Assembly (NCBI RefSeq): GCF_027594825.1
Contig: NZ_CP088930.1
Span: 1,612,001 to 1,676,000 of the forward strand
Reading direction: 5' to 3'
Length of the DNA stretch: 64,000 nt
Origin: Serratia liquefaciens
GTDB lineage: Bacteria > Pseudomonadota > Gammaproteobacteria > Enterobacterales > Enterobacteriaceae
Both the position numbers and the translations under genes were made by a program. Shown piece by piece: positions 55,710-64,000 of this stretch (within the stretch, counting starts at the first letter, position 1; each line of letters starts with the position of its first letter). The notes beneath the pieces were generated by a model. The model was not told the origin of the DNA. It did not search any database and saw nothing but the letters and a program-made list of their open reading frames with translations.

Positions 55710-56975
55710 ATGAGCCTGGACACCTCCCCCGTGCCTGAGCTCTCCGGTCAACAGCGACGCTGCCATCTGTTATTGATGCTGTACGCGCCGGTGCCCGCAG
55801 TACAACTGGAGACTATCAGCCAAATTAATGGCGTCGCCCCCCTCATCACCCGGCAAGATATAGCCGAGGTTGCCACTGAAATCCAGCGTTTCCATCACCT
55901 GGAAATTGACGGCAACCCCGACGAAGGCTACCGGATCAGAGGCAGCGCGCTCAACCAACGCCTCTGCCTGATCCACTGGCTGCGACGAACCCTGCGCTGC
56001 AGCCCGGAGTTTGTCGAGCGTCACTTTTCCCAGTGGTTACAGCATGCGCTGGGGCGAGGTGCAGAGCTGACGCCAGAGTTGGAGCAGTGCATCGGCGAAT
56101 GCGAAGCGTTGCTCGAGCGCAGTTTCGATCGACGCGATCGTCAGTTTCTGCAGCACTACCTGCGCTACTGCGCCTGGGAAGGTCAGCGTCGGCGGCACCC
56201 CACTTTCAGCCCGATTCAGCGCGACTGGCTGCGTCAGAAGCCGGAATGCCAGGCGGCCGGCAGGCTGCATCACTCGCTGAATCGGCTCTTTGCCCTGTCA
56301 CCCGAGGCCAGCGAAAGCGACTTTCTGGTACTGATGTTCACCATGCTGAAAAATCACAGCTACCACAGTAACGACTCGGCGGAAGACCTGAGGCTGATGG
56401 CGGCAATTGAAAATATGGTCGAACGATTCCAACAGATCTCTGGCATGACGTTCAGCAGCAAAGAGGATTTGATCAGTCAATTATTTGCCCATCTGGCGCC
56501 GGCGGTGGAGCGCTGTCGCTTTGAGATTGGTATCGATAACCAGCTGCTGGAAGAGGTCGAGCGCAAGTACCCGCGGCTGATGCGTACCGCACAAGAGGCG
56601 CTGGCGCCGTTGGAGCAGGAGTACGACATTCATTTTTCCAGCGAAGAAGCGGGATTGGTCGCCATCAGTTTTGGGGCCTGGCTGATGCAAGGCAATGCGC
56701 TGCAGGAAAAGCAGGTGCTATTGCTGACGCTGGACAACCCGCAGTTGGAAGAGGAAGTGGAGTATCAAATCCGCGAATTAACGCTGCTGCCGTTGAACAT
56801 CAAATACCTGCCGCTGCGCGACTATCTGCGATCCGGCGCACCGCAGGGGGTCACGCTGGTGATCACCCCCTATGCCGCACAATACAATGAACCGCAGCCG
56901 CCGCTGATTTATACCGTGTTACCGTTGGAACGCCAGCAGCGCAAAGCCATCCGTGCGCTGCTGGAAACCGCTTAA
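55710..56975 (+). CDS. csiE: Stationary-phase-inducible protein CsiE, 421 aa
   Basis: Cytoplasmic protein resembling the regulatory part of PTS-controlled antiterminators/activators: an N-terminal winged-helix-like region and a central PRD-type helical domain ('RLHHSLNRLFALSPEASESDFLVLMFTMLKNHSYHS'), then a C-terminal region with 'EEAGLVAISFGAWL'. E. coli csiE is induced by starvation through RpoS and CRP; no target is known. Size (426 in E. coli) and neighbours suhB and hcaT agree. It ends in a 4-base overlap with the convergent hcaT. Confidence 0.88.
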   Translation: MSLDTSPVPELSGQQRRCHLLLMLYAPVPAVQLETISQINGVAPLITRQDIAEVATEIQRFHHLEIDGNPDEGYRIRGSALNQRLCLIHWLRRTLRCSPEFVERHFSQWLQHALGRGAELTPELEQCIGECEALLERSFDRRDRQFLQHYLRYCAWEGQRRRHPTFSPIQRDWLRQKPECQAAGRLHHSLNRLFALSPEASESDFLVLMFTMLKNHSYHSNDSAEDLRLMAAIENMVERFQQISGMTFSSKEDLISQLFAHLAPAVERCRFEIGIDNQLLEEVERKYPRLMRTAQEALAPLEQEYDIHFSSEEAGLVAISFGAWLMQGNALQEKQVLLLTLDNPQLEEEVEYQIRELTLLPLNIKYLPLRDYLRSGAPQGVTLVITPYAAQYNEPQPPLIYTVLPLERQQRKAIRALLETA

Positions 56976-58123
56976 CGGCTGCCGCTGACCGCCACCGCCG
57001 GCGGGCGAATAAACAGCGCCGGCAGAGCCACCGCGGCCATCACCCAGAACACCCCGCCCTGCAGATACTCGAACAGGAAGCCGGCAATCACCGTCATAAT
57101 CGCAATCCCGCCCCCCATCGCCAGCGCCGAGTAGACCGCCTGCAGCCGGATCACTTCCGGCCCTTTGCGCGCGGCGATAAAACGCATCGCCGCCAGATGG
57201 CAAACGGTGAAGGTGCCGCAATGCAAAATTTGGATCACCAGCAGCCATCCCAGTTCGGTACTGCTCGCCATCAGGCTCCAGCGCAGTACGCCACAGCAAG
57301 CGGAAAGCAGCAGCAGATTGCGCGCATTCCAACGTCGGAACAGGAAATTACTGCTGGCGAAAATGATCACTTCCGCCACCACGCCAAGCGACCACAGGTA
57401 GCCAATGGTCGAAGCCGAATAGCCCGCTTCCTGCCAATAGATCGAACCAAAGCTGTAATAGCCGGCGTGCGCGCCTTGCAGCAGCGTAACGCACAGCAGG
57501 AAACGCCAGACCGGCCCTTCCTTTAGCATCTCACGCAATGAGCGGTCGGCTTCGCTGTGGCTGCGCGCTTCCCCCTGTGGCATCACGCTCGGTTTCAGCA
57601 TCATGCCCAACAGCATCGCCAAAATACTGATGATCAGGCTGTAAAGGATCGCGTTATGGCCCCAAACAGACACCATCTGTCCGGTCAGCGCCGAACCGAT
57701 GACAAACGCCAGCGAGCCCCACAGTCTGACCCGACCGTAATCCATGGTGATCTGTTTTTGCCAGGTCGCGGCCAGCGCGTCGGTCAGCGGCACCAGCGGC
57801 GAAAAGAACAGGTTGAAACCGGCAATCACCAACATCAGCCAGCCCCAGCCGTTACCGAAACAGAACCCGATGGCAAAAGCCAGCGTCAGCAATGCCAGCA
57901 GCCGCAAAGCCGTCACCAAATGAGAGGGATCCTTAACCCGGGGAGCAATCAGCAAACTTCCGAGGAAACGCGCAACCAACCCTGCGCCGAGCAGAATACC
58001 GATGGTTTCAGGCGGTATGCCCTCGCCTTTTAACCAAACGCCCCAAAAGGGTAAGAAGATGCCGTAAGAAAAGAAGTAGGTGAAATAACTGAGAGCGAGC
58101 CAACGTGTTGATTGCAGAACCAT
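56972..58123 (-). CDS. hcaT: MFS permease HcaT (3-phenylpropionate transporter family), 383 aa
   Basis: Twelve-helix permease opening with 'STRWLALSYFTYFFSYGIFLPFWGVWLKGEG', the signature of the HcaT/LacY-related PPP family. 'FNLFFSPLVPLTDALAATWQKQITMDYGRVRLWGSLAFVIGS' is also characteristic. In E. coli it is assigned to 3-phenylpropionate uptake, but no hca catabolic genes are seen here, so another substrate is possible. It is convergent with csiE, as in E. coli. Confidence 0.9.
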   Translation of the reverse strand: MVLQSTRWLALSYFTYFFSYGIFLPFWGVWLKGEGIPPETIGILLGAGLVARFLGSLLIAPRVKDPSHLVTALRLLALLTLAFAIGFCFGNGWGWLMLVIAGFNLFFSPLVPLTDALAATWQKQITMDYGRVRLWGSLAFVIGSALTGQMVSVWGHNAILYSLIISILAMLLGMMLKPSVMPQGEARSHSEADRSLREMLKEGPVWRFLLCVTLLQGAHAGYYSFGSIYWQEAGYSASTIGYLWSLGVVAEVIIFASSNFLFRRWNARNLLLLSACCGVLRWSLMASSTELGWLLVIQILHCGTFTVCHLAAMRFIAARKGPEVIRLQAVYSALAMGGGIAIMTVIAGFLFEYLQGGVFWVMAAVALPALFIRPPAVAVSGSR

Positions 58124-58240
58124 GATCCCTCCGGTGTGAAGGCAATACTTTGACAGAGCTCACACTGGCTAGCAATGTACATTCAGGAGCGAGTCCATAG
58201 AGTGCAAGACAGTTCACAGTTTACCGACCACAAGCATAAA

Positions 58241-58263
58241 AAAACCCGCCGAAGCGGGTTTTT
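58241..58263 (-). terminator. Rho-independent terminator of glyA
   Basis: AAACCCGC-CGAA-GCGGGTTT with A and T tracts on both sides, 16 bases past the glyA stop. Confidence 0.88.
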
Positions 58264-58278
58264 AAACAGAAAGCGGAA

Positions 58279-59532
58279 TTAGGCGTAAACCGGCAGGCGG
58301 GCGCAGATATCCAACACTTTCTTCTTGGTGCGTTCGATGGTGGCTTCATCGTTGATGTTGTCCAACACGTCGCAGATCCAGCCGGCCAGCTCACGCACTT
58401 CAGCTTCTTTGAAACCACGGCGAGTCACTGCCGGAGTACCGATACGCACGCCAGAGGTGACGAACGGGCTCTTAGGATCGTTTGGCACGCTGTTTTTGTT
58501 CACGGTGATGTTGGCGCGGCCCAGGGCGGCGTCAGCTTCTTTACCGGTCAGATTCTTGTCAACCAGATCCAACAGGAACAGGTGGTTATGGGTACCACCG
58601 GAAACCACTTTGTAGCCGCGTTCCAGGAACACTTCCACCATCGCTTTGGCGTTATCGGCCACTTGCTGCTGGTAGATCTTGAACTCAGGCTCCATCGCTT
58701 CTTTCAGCGCTACCGCTTTACCGGCAATCACGTGCATCAGCGGGCCGCCCTGGCCGCCCGGGAACACGGCGGAGTTCAGCTTCTTGTACAGATCTTCATC
58801 ACCGCCTTTCGCCAGGATCAGGCCGCCGCGCGGACCCGCCAGGGTTTTGTGGGTGGTGGTGGTCACGATGTGAGCGTGTGGAACCGGGTTCGGATAAACA
58901 CCGGCGGCGATCAGGCCCGCCACGTGCGCCATATCGACGAACAGGTAAGCGCCGATGCTGTCGGCGATTTCACGCATTTTTGCCCAGTCAACGATACCGG
59001 AGAAGGCAGAGAAGCCGCCGATGATCATTTTTGGCTTGTGGGTTTGCGCCTGCTTGGCCAGGTCTTCGTAATCGATTTGGCCCTTTTCGTCGATGCCGTA
59101 AGGCACCACGTTATACAGCTTGCCGGACAGGTTAACCGGTGAACCGTGGGTCAGGTGGCCGCCGTGCGCCAGGTTCATCCCCAAAATGGTGTCGCCCGGC
59201 TGCAGCAGCGCGGTGTAAACGGCGAAGTTAGCCTGGGAGCCGGAGTGCGGCTGTACGTTGGCGTAATCGGCACCGAACAGCTCTTTGGCACGGTCGATAG
59301 CCAGTTGCTCAACGATATCCACGTATTCGCAGCCGCCGTAATAACGCTTGCCCGGATAACCTTCAGCGTATTTGTTGGTCAGCTGGGAACCCTGAGCCTG
59401 CATCACGCGCGGGCTGGTGTAGTTCTCAGACGCAATCAGCTCAATGTGCTCTTCCTGACGCACCACTTCTTGCTCCATTGCACGCCACAGTTCGGCATCG
59501 TAATCAGCAATGTTCATTTCACGCTTTAACAT
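58279..59532 (-). CDS. glyA: Serine hydroxymethyltransferase, 417 aa
   Basis: PLP enzyme that converts serine and tetrahydrofolate to glycine and 5,10-methylene-THF. PLP Lys229 lies in '[14 protein letters not shown]', and '[16 protein letters not shown]' binds the cofactor phosphate. Starts '[16 protein letters not shown]', identical to E. coli, with equal length. Divergent from hmp across 373 bases. Confidence 0.98.
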   Translation of the reverse strand: MLKREMNIADYDAELWRAMEQEVVRQEEHIELIASENYTSPRVMQAQGSQLTNKYAEGYPGKRYYGGCEYVDIVEQLAIDRAKELFGADYANVQPHSGSQANFAVYTALLQPGDTILGMNLAHGGHLTHGSPVNLSGKLYNVVPYGIDEKGQIDYEDLAKQAQTHKPKMIIGGFSAFSGIVDWAKMREIADSIGAYLFVDMAHVAGLIAAGVYPNPVPHAHIVTTTTHKTLAGPRGGLILAKGGDEDLYKKLNSAVFPGGQGGPLMHVIAGKAVALKEAMEPEFKIYQQQVADNAKAMVEVFLERGYKVVSGGTHNHLFLLDLVDKNLTGKEADAALGRANITVNKNSVPNDPKSPFVTSGVRIGTPAVTRRGFKEAEVRELAGWICDVLDNINDEATIERTKKKVLDICARLPVYA

Positions 59533-59652
59533 CCGGCTTCTCCTGACTTAAATCGGCTAACTAAAAAATCACCAAATAACTACCCGTTTGGGTTCTGGGG
59601 CACAGTGTAAACTGTTTCCCCCCACTGAGGATAGGCCTTGACAGAGGTTTTT

Positions 59653-59668
59653 ACGCAAACGATTGGCA
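59653..59668 (-). promoter_or_regulatory. Possible PurR box in the glyA control region
   Basis: ACGCAAACGATTGGCA matches the left half of the PurR consensus fully and the right half partly. E. coli glyA is repressed by PurR and activated by MetR. I could not identify a convincing MetR site in 59533-59905. Confidence 0.4.
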
Positions 59669-59844
59669 TTAGGCGCGGCAAGGCTTTGATCCGATAAATC
59701 CCCCGATTCGGCAACGGACTTTTACTCATGCTGAGAATGCGGTTTTTTCATGTTCTGTGAGCGGGATCGCCGCTCGCCGACCCCGCAACAAAAACAGGGG
59801 TATTTACAGCCACCACAGAAACCGTTAGGATGCGCTTAAACTTA

Positions 59845-59867
59845 AAGATGCATTTAAAATGCATCAT
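59845..59867 (+). promoter_or_regulatory. NsrR box of hmp
   Basis: GATGCATTTAAAATGCATC (59847-59865) within AAGATG..CATCAT is palindromic except at the centre and fits the NsrR consensus of two AAGATGCATTT half-sites. It lies ~40 bases before the hmp ATG. NsrR, a nitric-oxide-sensing Fe-S repressor, controls hmp in enterics. Confidence 0.85.
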
Positions 59868-59905
59868 TACATTATTCCAATAATGATCGACCAAGGAGCG
59901 CTACC

Positions 59906-61096
59906 ATGCTGGATAGCCAAACCATCGCCACCGTAAAATCTACCATTCCCCTGCTGGCCGCTACCGGGCCGAAGCTGACCGCACATTTCTACGATCGTAT
60001 GTTCGAGCACAATCCCGAATTAAAAGACGTGTTCAATATGAACAATCAGCGCAATGGCGATCAGCGTCAGGCGCTGTTCGACGCGATCTGCGCTTATGCC
60101 GCGAATATCGAAAATCTGGCGGCGTTGCTGCCGGCGGTAGAACGTATTGCCCAAAAGCACACCAGCCTGAATATTCAGCCTGATCAATATCAGATTGTCG
60201 GTGGCCATTTGCTGGCAACCCTCGACGAAATGTTCAGTCCGGGCCAGGAAGTGCTGGACGCCTGGGGCAAAGCCTACGGCGTACTGGCAGACGTGTTTAT
60301 CCAGCGTGAAGGCCAGATTTATCAGGCCAGCGAAAGCGCCGACGGCGGCTGGCGCGATCTGCGCGCTTTCCGCATCGTCAAAAAGCAGCCGCAAAGCGAG
60401 GTGATTTGCAGCTTCGTGCTGGCGCCGGTTGACGGTGGCCGGGTCATCGACTTCAAACCGGGGCAATACCTGGCGGTGTATATCAAGCACGACAGCATGG
60501 AGAACCAGGAGATTCGCCAATACTCGCTGACCACCTCCCCGAACGGCGAATACTATCGCATTGCGGTGAAGCGTGAAGATCAGGGTAAGGTTTCGAACTT
60601 CCTGCATCAGCAGGCCAAAGAAGGCGACGTGATTTACCTTGCTCCGCCGCACGGGGATTTCTTCCTCGAAGCCAAGCCGGATACTCCAGTGGCGTTGATC
60701 TCCGCCGGCGTTGGCCAAACGCCCATGCTCGGCATGCTCAATACCCTGCACGATAACCGGCATCAGGCAGACGTGCACTGGCTGCACGCGGCGGAAAACG
60801 GCAGCGTTCACGCCTTTGCCGATGAAGTGGCGGACATCGCCGGGCGCATGGCAAACCTGAGCCGCCACGTGTGGTACAACCAACCGAATGCTAATGATGT
60901 TGAAGGCCGAGACTACCAGAGCCGTGGCCTGATGGATCTCAGCGCCCTGCGCGAAACGCTCAGCACCCCGCAGATGCATTACTACTTCTGCGGACCGGTA
61001 CCCTTTATGCAGCACGTAGGCAAACAGCTGCTGGAGATGGGCGTCAGTGCCGATCGTATCCACTACGAATGCTTCGGCCCACACAAGGTGATGTAA
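59906..61096 (+). CDS. hmp: Flavohaemoprotein (nitric oxide dioxygenase), 396 aa
   Basis: Detoxifies nitric oxide to nitrate with O2 and NAD(P)H. The globin domain (~1-138) has proximal His85 ('AQKHTSLNI') and distal Tyr29/Gln53. The FAD domain has 'RQYSLTTSP' (R-x-Y-S), and the NAD domain has '[15 protein letters not shown]' and '[10 protein letters not shown]'. Length equals E. coli Hmp. GGAG lies nine bases upstream. Next to glyA, as in E. coli. Confidence 0.98.
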   Translation: MLDSQTIATVKSTIPLLAATGPKLTAHFYDRMFEHNPELKDVFNMNNQRNGDQRQALFDAICAYAANIENLAALLPAVERIAQKHTSLNIQPDQYQIVGGHLLATLDEMFSPGQEVLDAWGKAYGVLADVFIQREGQIYQASESADGGWRDLRAFRIVKKQPQSEVICSFVLAPVDGGRVIDFKPGQYLAVYIKHDSMENQEIRQYSLTTSPNGEYYRIAVKREDQGKVSNFLHQQAKEGDVIYLAPPHGDFFLEAKPDTPVALISAGVGQTPMLGMLNTLHDNRHQADVHWLHAAENGSVHAFADEVADIAGRMANLSRHVWYNQPNANDVEGRDYQSRGLMDLSALRETLSTPQMHYYFCGPVPFMQHVGKQLLEMGVSADRIHYECFGPHKVM

Positions 61097-61102
61097 TTGA
61101 AA

Positions 61103-61129
61103 AGGGCGCGGCCTGTGATGCCGCGCCCT
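61103..61129. terminator. Bidirectional terminator between hmp and the cytochrome gene
   Basis: AGGGCGCGGC-CTGTGAT-GCCGCGCCCT, a perfect 10-bp stem, with a T-rich tail on the plus strand and TTTT on the minus strand. Confidence 0.85.
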
Positions 61130-61133
61130 GATG

Positions 61134-62321
61134 TTATTTTTCCGCCAGCTTGCGCGTCTCCTGCACCTGCTGCGCCGTCACCGGTGCCGCCTGATTCCCC
61201 CAACTGCCTCTTAGATAGCTCATCAAATCGGCTGCCTGCTGGTCATCCAGTGCCCAGGCATAGCCCGGCATGGCGATCGCGGTGGCGTGTTGGGTGATTG
61301 GCGTGTGTGCACCTTCCAGCACCACGCGCAGCGCAGTGATCGGATTTTCTGCCGTCACCGTCGTGTTGCCCGCCAACGCAGGAATGATGTTGTCGCTGCC
61401 CTCGCCCTTATTGCCATGACAGGTTGAGCAGTACATCGCATAGCTGCGCTGCCCCGCCTGCTGATGGTCGGCGGCCAGCGGCGTCACTTTCTGCGCCGCA
61501 GGTTGTTCCGCCGCCAGACTGTGCAAATAGGTGGCAATAGCGTTCAGATCGTCCTCGGTAAGATACTGCGTACTGTGGCTCACCACTTCGCTCATCGGCC
61601 CGGAAACCGCCGCATGTTGGCTGCGCCCGGTTTTCAACAGGGCAACCACTTCGTCCTGTTTCATTCCGCGTAACCCGGAAGCGTACCAACCGTCCAGCTC
61701 GGCGCCGCTCAGGAAGGCCGGCTCTTTGCTGTCCAGACCTTTTTCCTGCATCGCCCAGCCACGCGGCGTATGGCAACTGCCGCAGTGCCCCGCCCCCTGA
61801 ACCAAATAGGCGCCGCGATTCCACTCTGCGCTCTGGTTGTGGTTCGGCTGGTAAGGCGTATCGTCATGGAACAGTTGATTCCATACCGCCAGCGGCCAGC
61901 GCATCGACAACGGCCAACTGATGTCACTGGCGCGGTTGGCGGTATTCTGCGCCGGCACTTCGTTCATCAGGTAGTCATACAGCGCGCGCATATCTTCCGC
62001 ATTCATTTTGGCGTAAGAGGTATACGGCATCGCCGGATAAAGCCGGTGGCCATCTTTGGCGATCCCCTGACGCATGGCGCGGTCAAACTCGTCAAAAGAA
62101 TAAGCACCGATGCCATGCTGTTGGTCTGGCGTGATATTGGTGGCGTAAATATTGCCCAGCGGCGTCGGGAACTTCATGCCGCCGGCAAACAATGCGCCGC
62201 CTGGCGAGGTATGGCAGGCGGTACAGTCACCGGCCTTGGCCACGTATTCCCCGGCCGACATCGCCTGGGCCGAACCGCCTGCCGCCAGTAAGGTCAGCAA
62301 ATACAGTGAACGCATTCTCAT
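61134..62321 (-). CDS. Triheme periplasmic cytochrome c, dehydrogenase electron-acceptor subunit, 395 aa
   Basis: A signal peptide ('MRMRSLYLLTLLAAGGSAQA') is followed by three cytochrome c domains with CxxCH haem sites: 'CTACHTSPGG' (~33), 'CGSCHTPRGW' (~180) and 'CSTCHGNKGE' (~300). Each has a downstream Met ligand candidate ('AMPYTSYAKM', 'GMKQDEV', 'AMPGYAWAL'). This is the layout of cytochrome subunits of gluconate 2-dehydrogenase and alcohol dehydrogenase complexes. It overlaps the stop of the upstream FAD dehydrogenase by four bases (ATGA), so it most likely takes that enzyme's electrons to quinone. GGAGG precedes the ATG. Confidence 0.9.
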   Translation of the reverse strand: MRMRSLYLLTLLAAGGSAQAMSAGEYVAKAGDCTACHTSPGGALFAGGMKFPTPLGNIYATNITPDQQHGIGAYSFDEFDRAMRQGIAKDGHRLYPAMPYTSYAKMNAEDMRALYDYLMNEVPAQNTANRASDISWPLSMRWPLAVWNQLFHDDTPYQPNHNQSAEWNRGAYLVQGAGHCGSCHTPRGWAMQEKGLDSKEPAFLSGAELDGWYASGLRGMKQDEVVALLKTGRSQHAAVSGPMSEVVSHSTQYLTEDDLNAIATYLHSLAAEQPAAQKVTPLAADHQQAGQRSYAMYCSTCHGNKGEGSDNIIPALAGNTTVTAENPITALRVVLEGAHTPITQHATAIAMPGYAWALDDQQAADLMSYLRGSWGNQAAPVTAQQVQETRKLAEK

Positions 62322-64000
62322 GCTCCCTCCTTCGCGGCAACCTTGCCATAGGCCAGCTCATTGACCGCGCGCCATGCCTGGTCGATCGCCGAGTTGGCAT
62401 ACGGGCTCCAGTCTGAATCCGAGTTGGCAATCACGATTTTGCCGATCGGCTGGCGCGCCGTCTCAATGATTTTCTTTGCTTCATCCTCGTCGTCAAACAA
62501 GCCGTTGAGGAAATAGGAGTAACCGTGCGACCAGCGGTTAACGGTAATGGCTTCAATATCACGCTGGTGATCGAACCCGGCCGACCCCAGCATGCCCTGC
62601 AATTGTTCGCGGATCATCTGCTCATGCACTTCAAACGGTGTCCCCAGCAGCAGGGCGCGGCCTTTGCGAGACTGTTCACGCGGGCTGAGTCCGCTGCCTG
62701 CCAACGTCGGCACGTACACCATATGCAGGCCAATCGGCTGGTCAGGATCGCGGGGATGCTGATAGCCGCCCATGCTCACCGGATAATCCAGCTTCACGCG
62801 GCAATAAGGGGCGGTTGGGGAGTAAACTTCGTGCACGCCCAGCTTGATAAACGGCTGCCAGTTGCGGATCACCACTTTGCTGTACACCAGCGGCGACTTC
62901 ACGTTCTGCTTCAGCGCCTCTTGCTGTTCGGCCGACATCTCCGGCACCAGGTAAGGGATCATCATGTTATACCCGGCCATCACCACCTGGCCGGCGCGCA
63001 CCTTGGTCATCTTCTCCCCGGTCATGTAGGTCACTTCGACCTTATCACCGACGTTGGCTGCGTGCAGTCCGGTGCTGTTTAATCGCAGTTTTACCGGCGA
63101 CTCTGCCCGGTCGAGCTGGCTGTAATCAAACTTGGCCAGAACGATGTCATTCATGTCTTTCCCGCCCGGTGAAACGGCCGGGATCAGATGACGTACCATC
63201 AAACGCGTCAGGGTGGCGTTGCCGTCCGGGAAGTGGAACACGTAAGGATCGTCGAGATCCGCCTGCGACTCTTCATCCAGCGGCGGTAAATTCATGCCGT
63301 TCAGGCCCGGCAGGTCACAAATGCGGGCGTCGCTGCACGAGGTCGCGTCAATCCCCACCGCCTGGAAGTCACTGGTGGTCTGCTGAAAATAGCGAATGGC
63401 CATTTCGCTCAGGCCCACCTTTTCACGCAGGAATTCGGTATAGCTGTGCTTGTCGAGCCACTCGCTTTTCTGCTCCTGGCTCATTTCCGGCAGGTAGTCT
63501 TTGTCCACCGTATGCAGTGCAATCAGCGCCTGGCGGTCACTTTCCGGCAGCGGGAAATCGCCGATAAAGGCTTCATAGGAGCGGCCATTGAGGCGGTCGT
63601 GCGGAATATCATCTGCCACCATACGCCCAGGGTCGCCGCTCACCACTTTGTCGACGCCAAAGTTCTTGCGGTCGAAATAGACGCCGCGACTCAGGTTCAG
63701 ATTGGGGTAAAAGGTGGTGTCAAAAGCCTTTTCCAGGTTGTCGATGCTGACGCCCAGCTTCTTCAGCAGGCCCATCGCCACCGGGCTAAAGTTGGAACGC
63801 GGCGACTGCAACGACTCGCTGCCGCCATAGCCGAGGATCGTCCCGTTCTCACTGCTGAATTCATTGCGTTTGGCGTGGCCGCCAAAATCATCATGATTGT
63901 CGATCAGCAGAATACGCTGCTGCGTCCCCTTCATTTGCTGCCAGAAGCAAGCTGCCGCCAGCCCGCTGATCCCGGCACCGACCACCACCAGATCAAACTC
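62318..64000 (-). CDS. FAD-dependent dehydrogenase, spermidine dehydrogenase-like (5' end outside window)
   Basis: The frame is open to the window edge and starts in 'EFDLVVVGAGISGLAAACFW', the FAD dinucleotide fold, so a leader (probably with a secretion signal) is missing. Further motifs: 'LLIDNHDDFGGHAKRNEF', 'GYGGSESLQSPRSNFSP', and at the C-terminus 'IGKIVIANSDSDWSPYANSAIDQAWRAVNEL' for the FAD pyrimidine end. This pattern matches spermidine dehydrogenase (SpdH), a haem- and FAD-linked periplasmic polyamine oxidase reported from Serratia, Citrobacter and Pseudomonas. The pairing with a triheme cytochrome c agrees. Substrate is inferred from family resemblance recalled from memory. Confidence 0.72.
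   Translation of the reverse strand, partial: EFDLVVVGAGISGLAAACFWQQMKGTQQRILLIDNHDDFGGHAKRNEFSSENGTILGYGGSESLQSPRSNFSPVAMGLLKKLGVSIDNLEKAFDTTFYPNLNLSRGVYFDRKNFGVDKVVSGDPGRMVADDIPHDRLNGRSYEAFIGDFPLPESDRQALIALHTVDKDYLPEMSQEQKSEWLDKHSYTEFLREKVGLSEMAIRYFQQTTSDFQAVGIDATSCSDARICDLPGLNGMNLPPLDEESQADLDDPYVFHFPDGNATLTRLMVRHLIPAVSPGGKDMNDIVLAKFDYSQLDRAESPVKLRLNSTGLHAANVGDKVEVTYMTGEKMTKVRAGQVVMAGYNMMIPYLVPEMSAEQQEALKQNVKSPLVYSKVVIRNWQPFIKLGVHEVYSPTAPYCRVKLDYPVSMGGYQHPRDPDQPIGLHMVYVPTLAGSGLSPREQSRKGRALLLGTPFEVHEQMIREQLQGMLGSAGFDHQRDIEAITVNRWSHGYSYFLNGLFDDEDEAKKIIETARQPIGKIVIANSDSDWSPYANSAIDQAWRAVNELAYGKVAAKEGA

Noticed and set aside
59700..59760. MetR-type TGAA-N5-TTCA site in the glyA control region
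   Set aside because: The closest candidate has an over-long spacer and a mismatched half-site.
60020..61084. 354-codon open frame opposite hmp
   Set aside because: Hmp is complete and conserved on the other strand; the antisense frame is a by-product of high-GC codon bias.

Overview
The window is a chromosomal segment from an enteric gamma-proteobacterium, most likely Serratia or a close relative. The backbone order guaB-guaA / xseA / yfgJ-der-bamB-yfgM-hisS-ispG-rodZ-pilW-rlmN-ndk / sseB-pepB-iscX-fdx-hscA-hscB-iscA-iscU-iscS-iscR-trmJ / suhB / csiE-hcaT / glyA / hmp matches E. coli gene for gene, and many proteins are near identical to their E. coli counterparts. ERIC repeats, a ShlB/CdiB-type two-partner secretion locus and a thermolysin-family (M4) protease remnant also fit Serratia. 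Genus is inferred from gene content and was not tested by alignment.

Region by region. 1-5.9 kb is accessory metabolism: the tail of a hybrid sensor kinase, a crotonase divergent from an HxlR regulator, a GNAT acetyltransferase, and a three-gene leftward operon (AAHS-type aromatic-acid permease, a flavin monooxygenase resembling pyridine-ring-opening MHPC oxygenase, and a kynurenine-formamidase-like hydrolase). 6.2-7.1 kb holds a Phd/RelE-type toxin-antitoxin pair between guaA and an imperfect copy of the guaA 3' end. 7.1-11.8 kb is guaA, guaB and xseA. Where E. coli has xseA next to yfgJ, this window carries about 16 kb of accessory DNA. It contains a GH31 glucosidase, an ExuT-like permease and a LacI regulator, an orphan toxin/immunity cassette between two 387-bp copies of the lacI 3' end, an IS200-like element, a complete contact-dependent inhibition locus (cdiB-cdiA-immunity) and an M4 protease stub.

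27.8-38.9 kb is the leftward cell-envelope, translation and isoprenoid housekeeping run from yfgJ to ndk, with an AEC-family permease added beside yfgJ. 39.2-43.5 kb is an accessory LacI / NhaC antiporter / MalY-PatB lyase unit followed by a short hok-type toxin gene. 43.6-53.8 kb carries sseB, pepB, the isc iron-sulphur operon, trmJ and suhB. The isc operon is interrupted by two repeat insertions, an ERIC element between hscB and hscA and a GC-rich dyad repeat between iscU and iscA. 53.9-58.1 kb has a zinc-transport pair (zevB, zevA) under a probable Zur box, then csiE and hcaT. 58.3-61.1 kb has glyA and hmp, the latter under a near-perfect NsrR box. The window ends inside a FAD dehydrogenase resembling spermidine dehydrogenase, overlapped by its triheme cytochrome c partner.

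The most notable features are the CDI island with its decayed deaminase-toxin module between divergent lacI repeats, the candidate N-heterocycle ring-opening operon, the guaA-end insertion carrying a toxin-antitoxin pair, an unannotated hok-like gene, and a small dyad repeat that has inserted into an ERIC element. No tRNA, rRNA or CRISPR array was seen.
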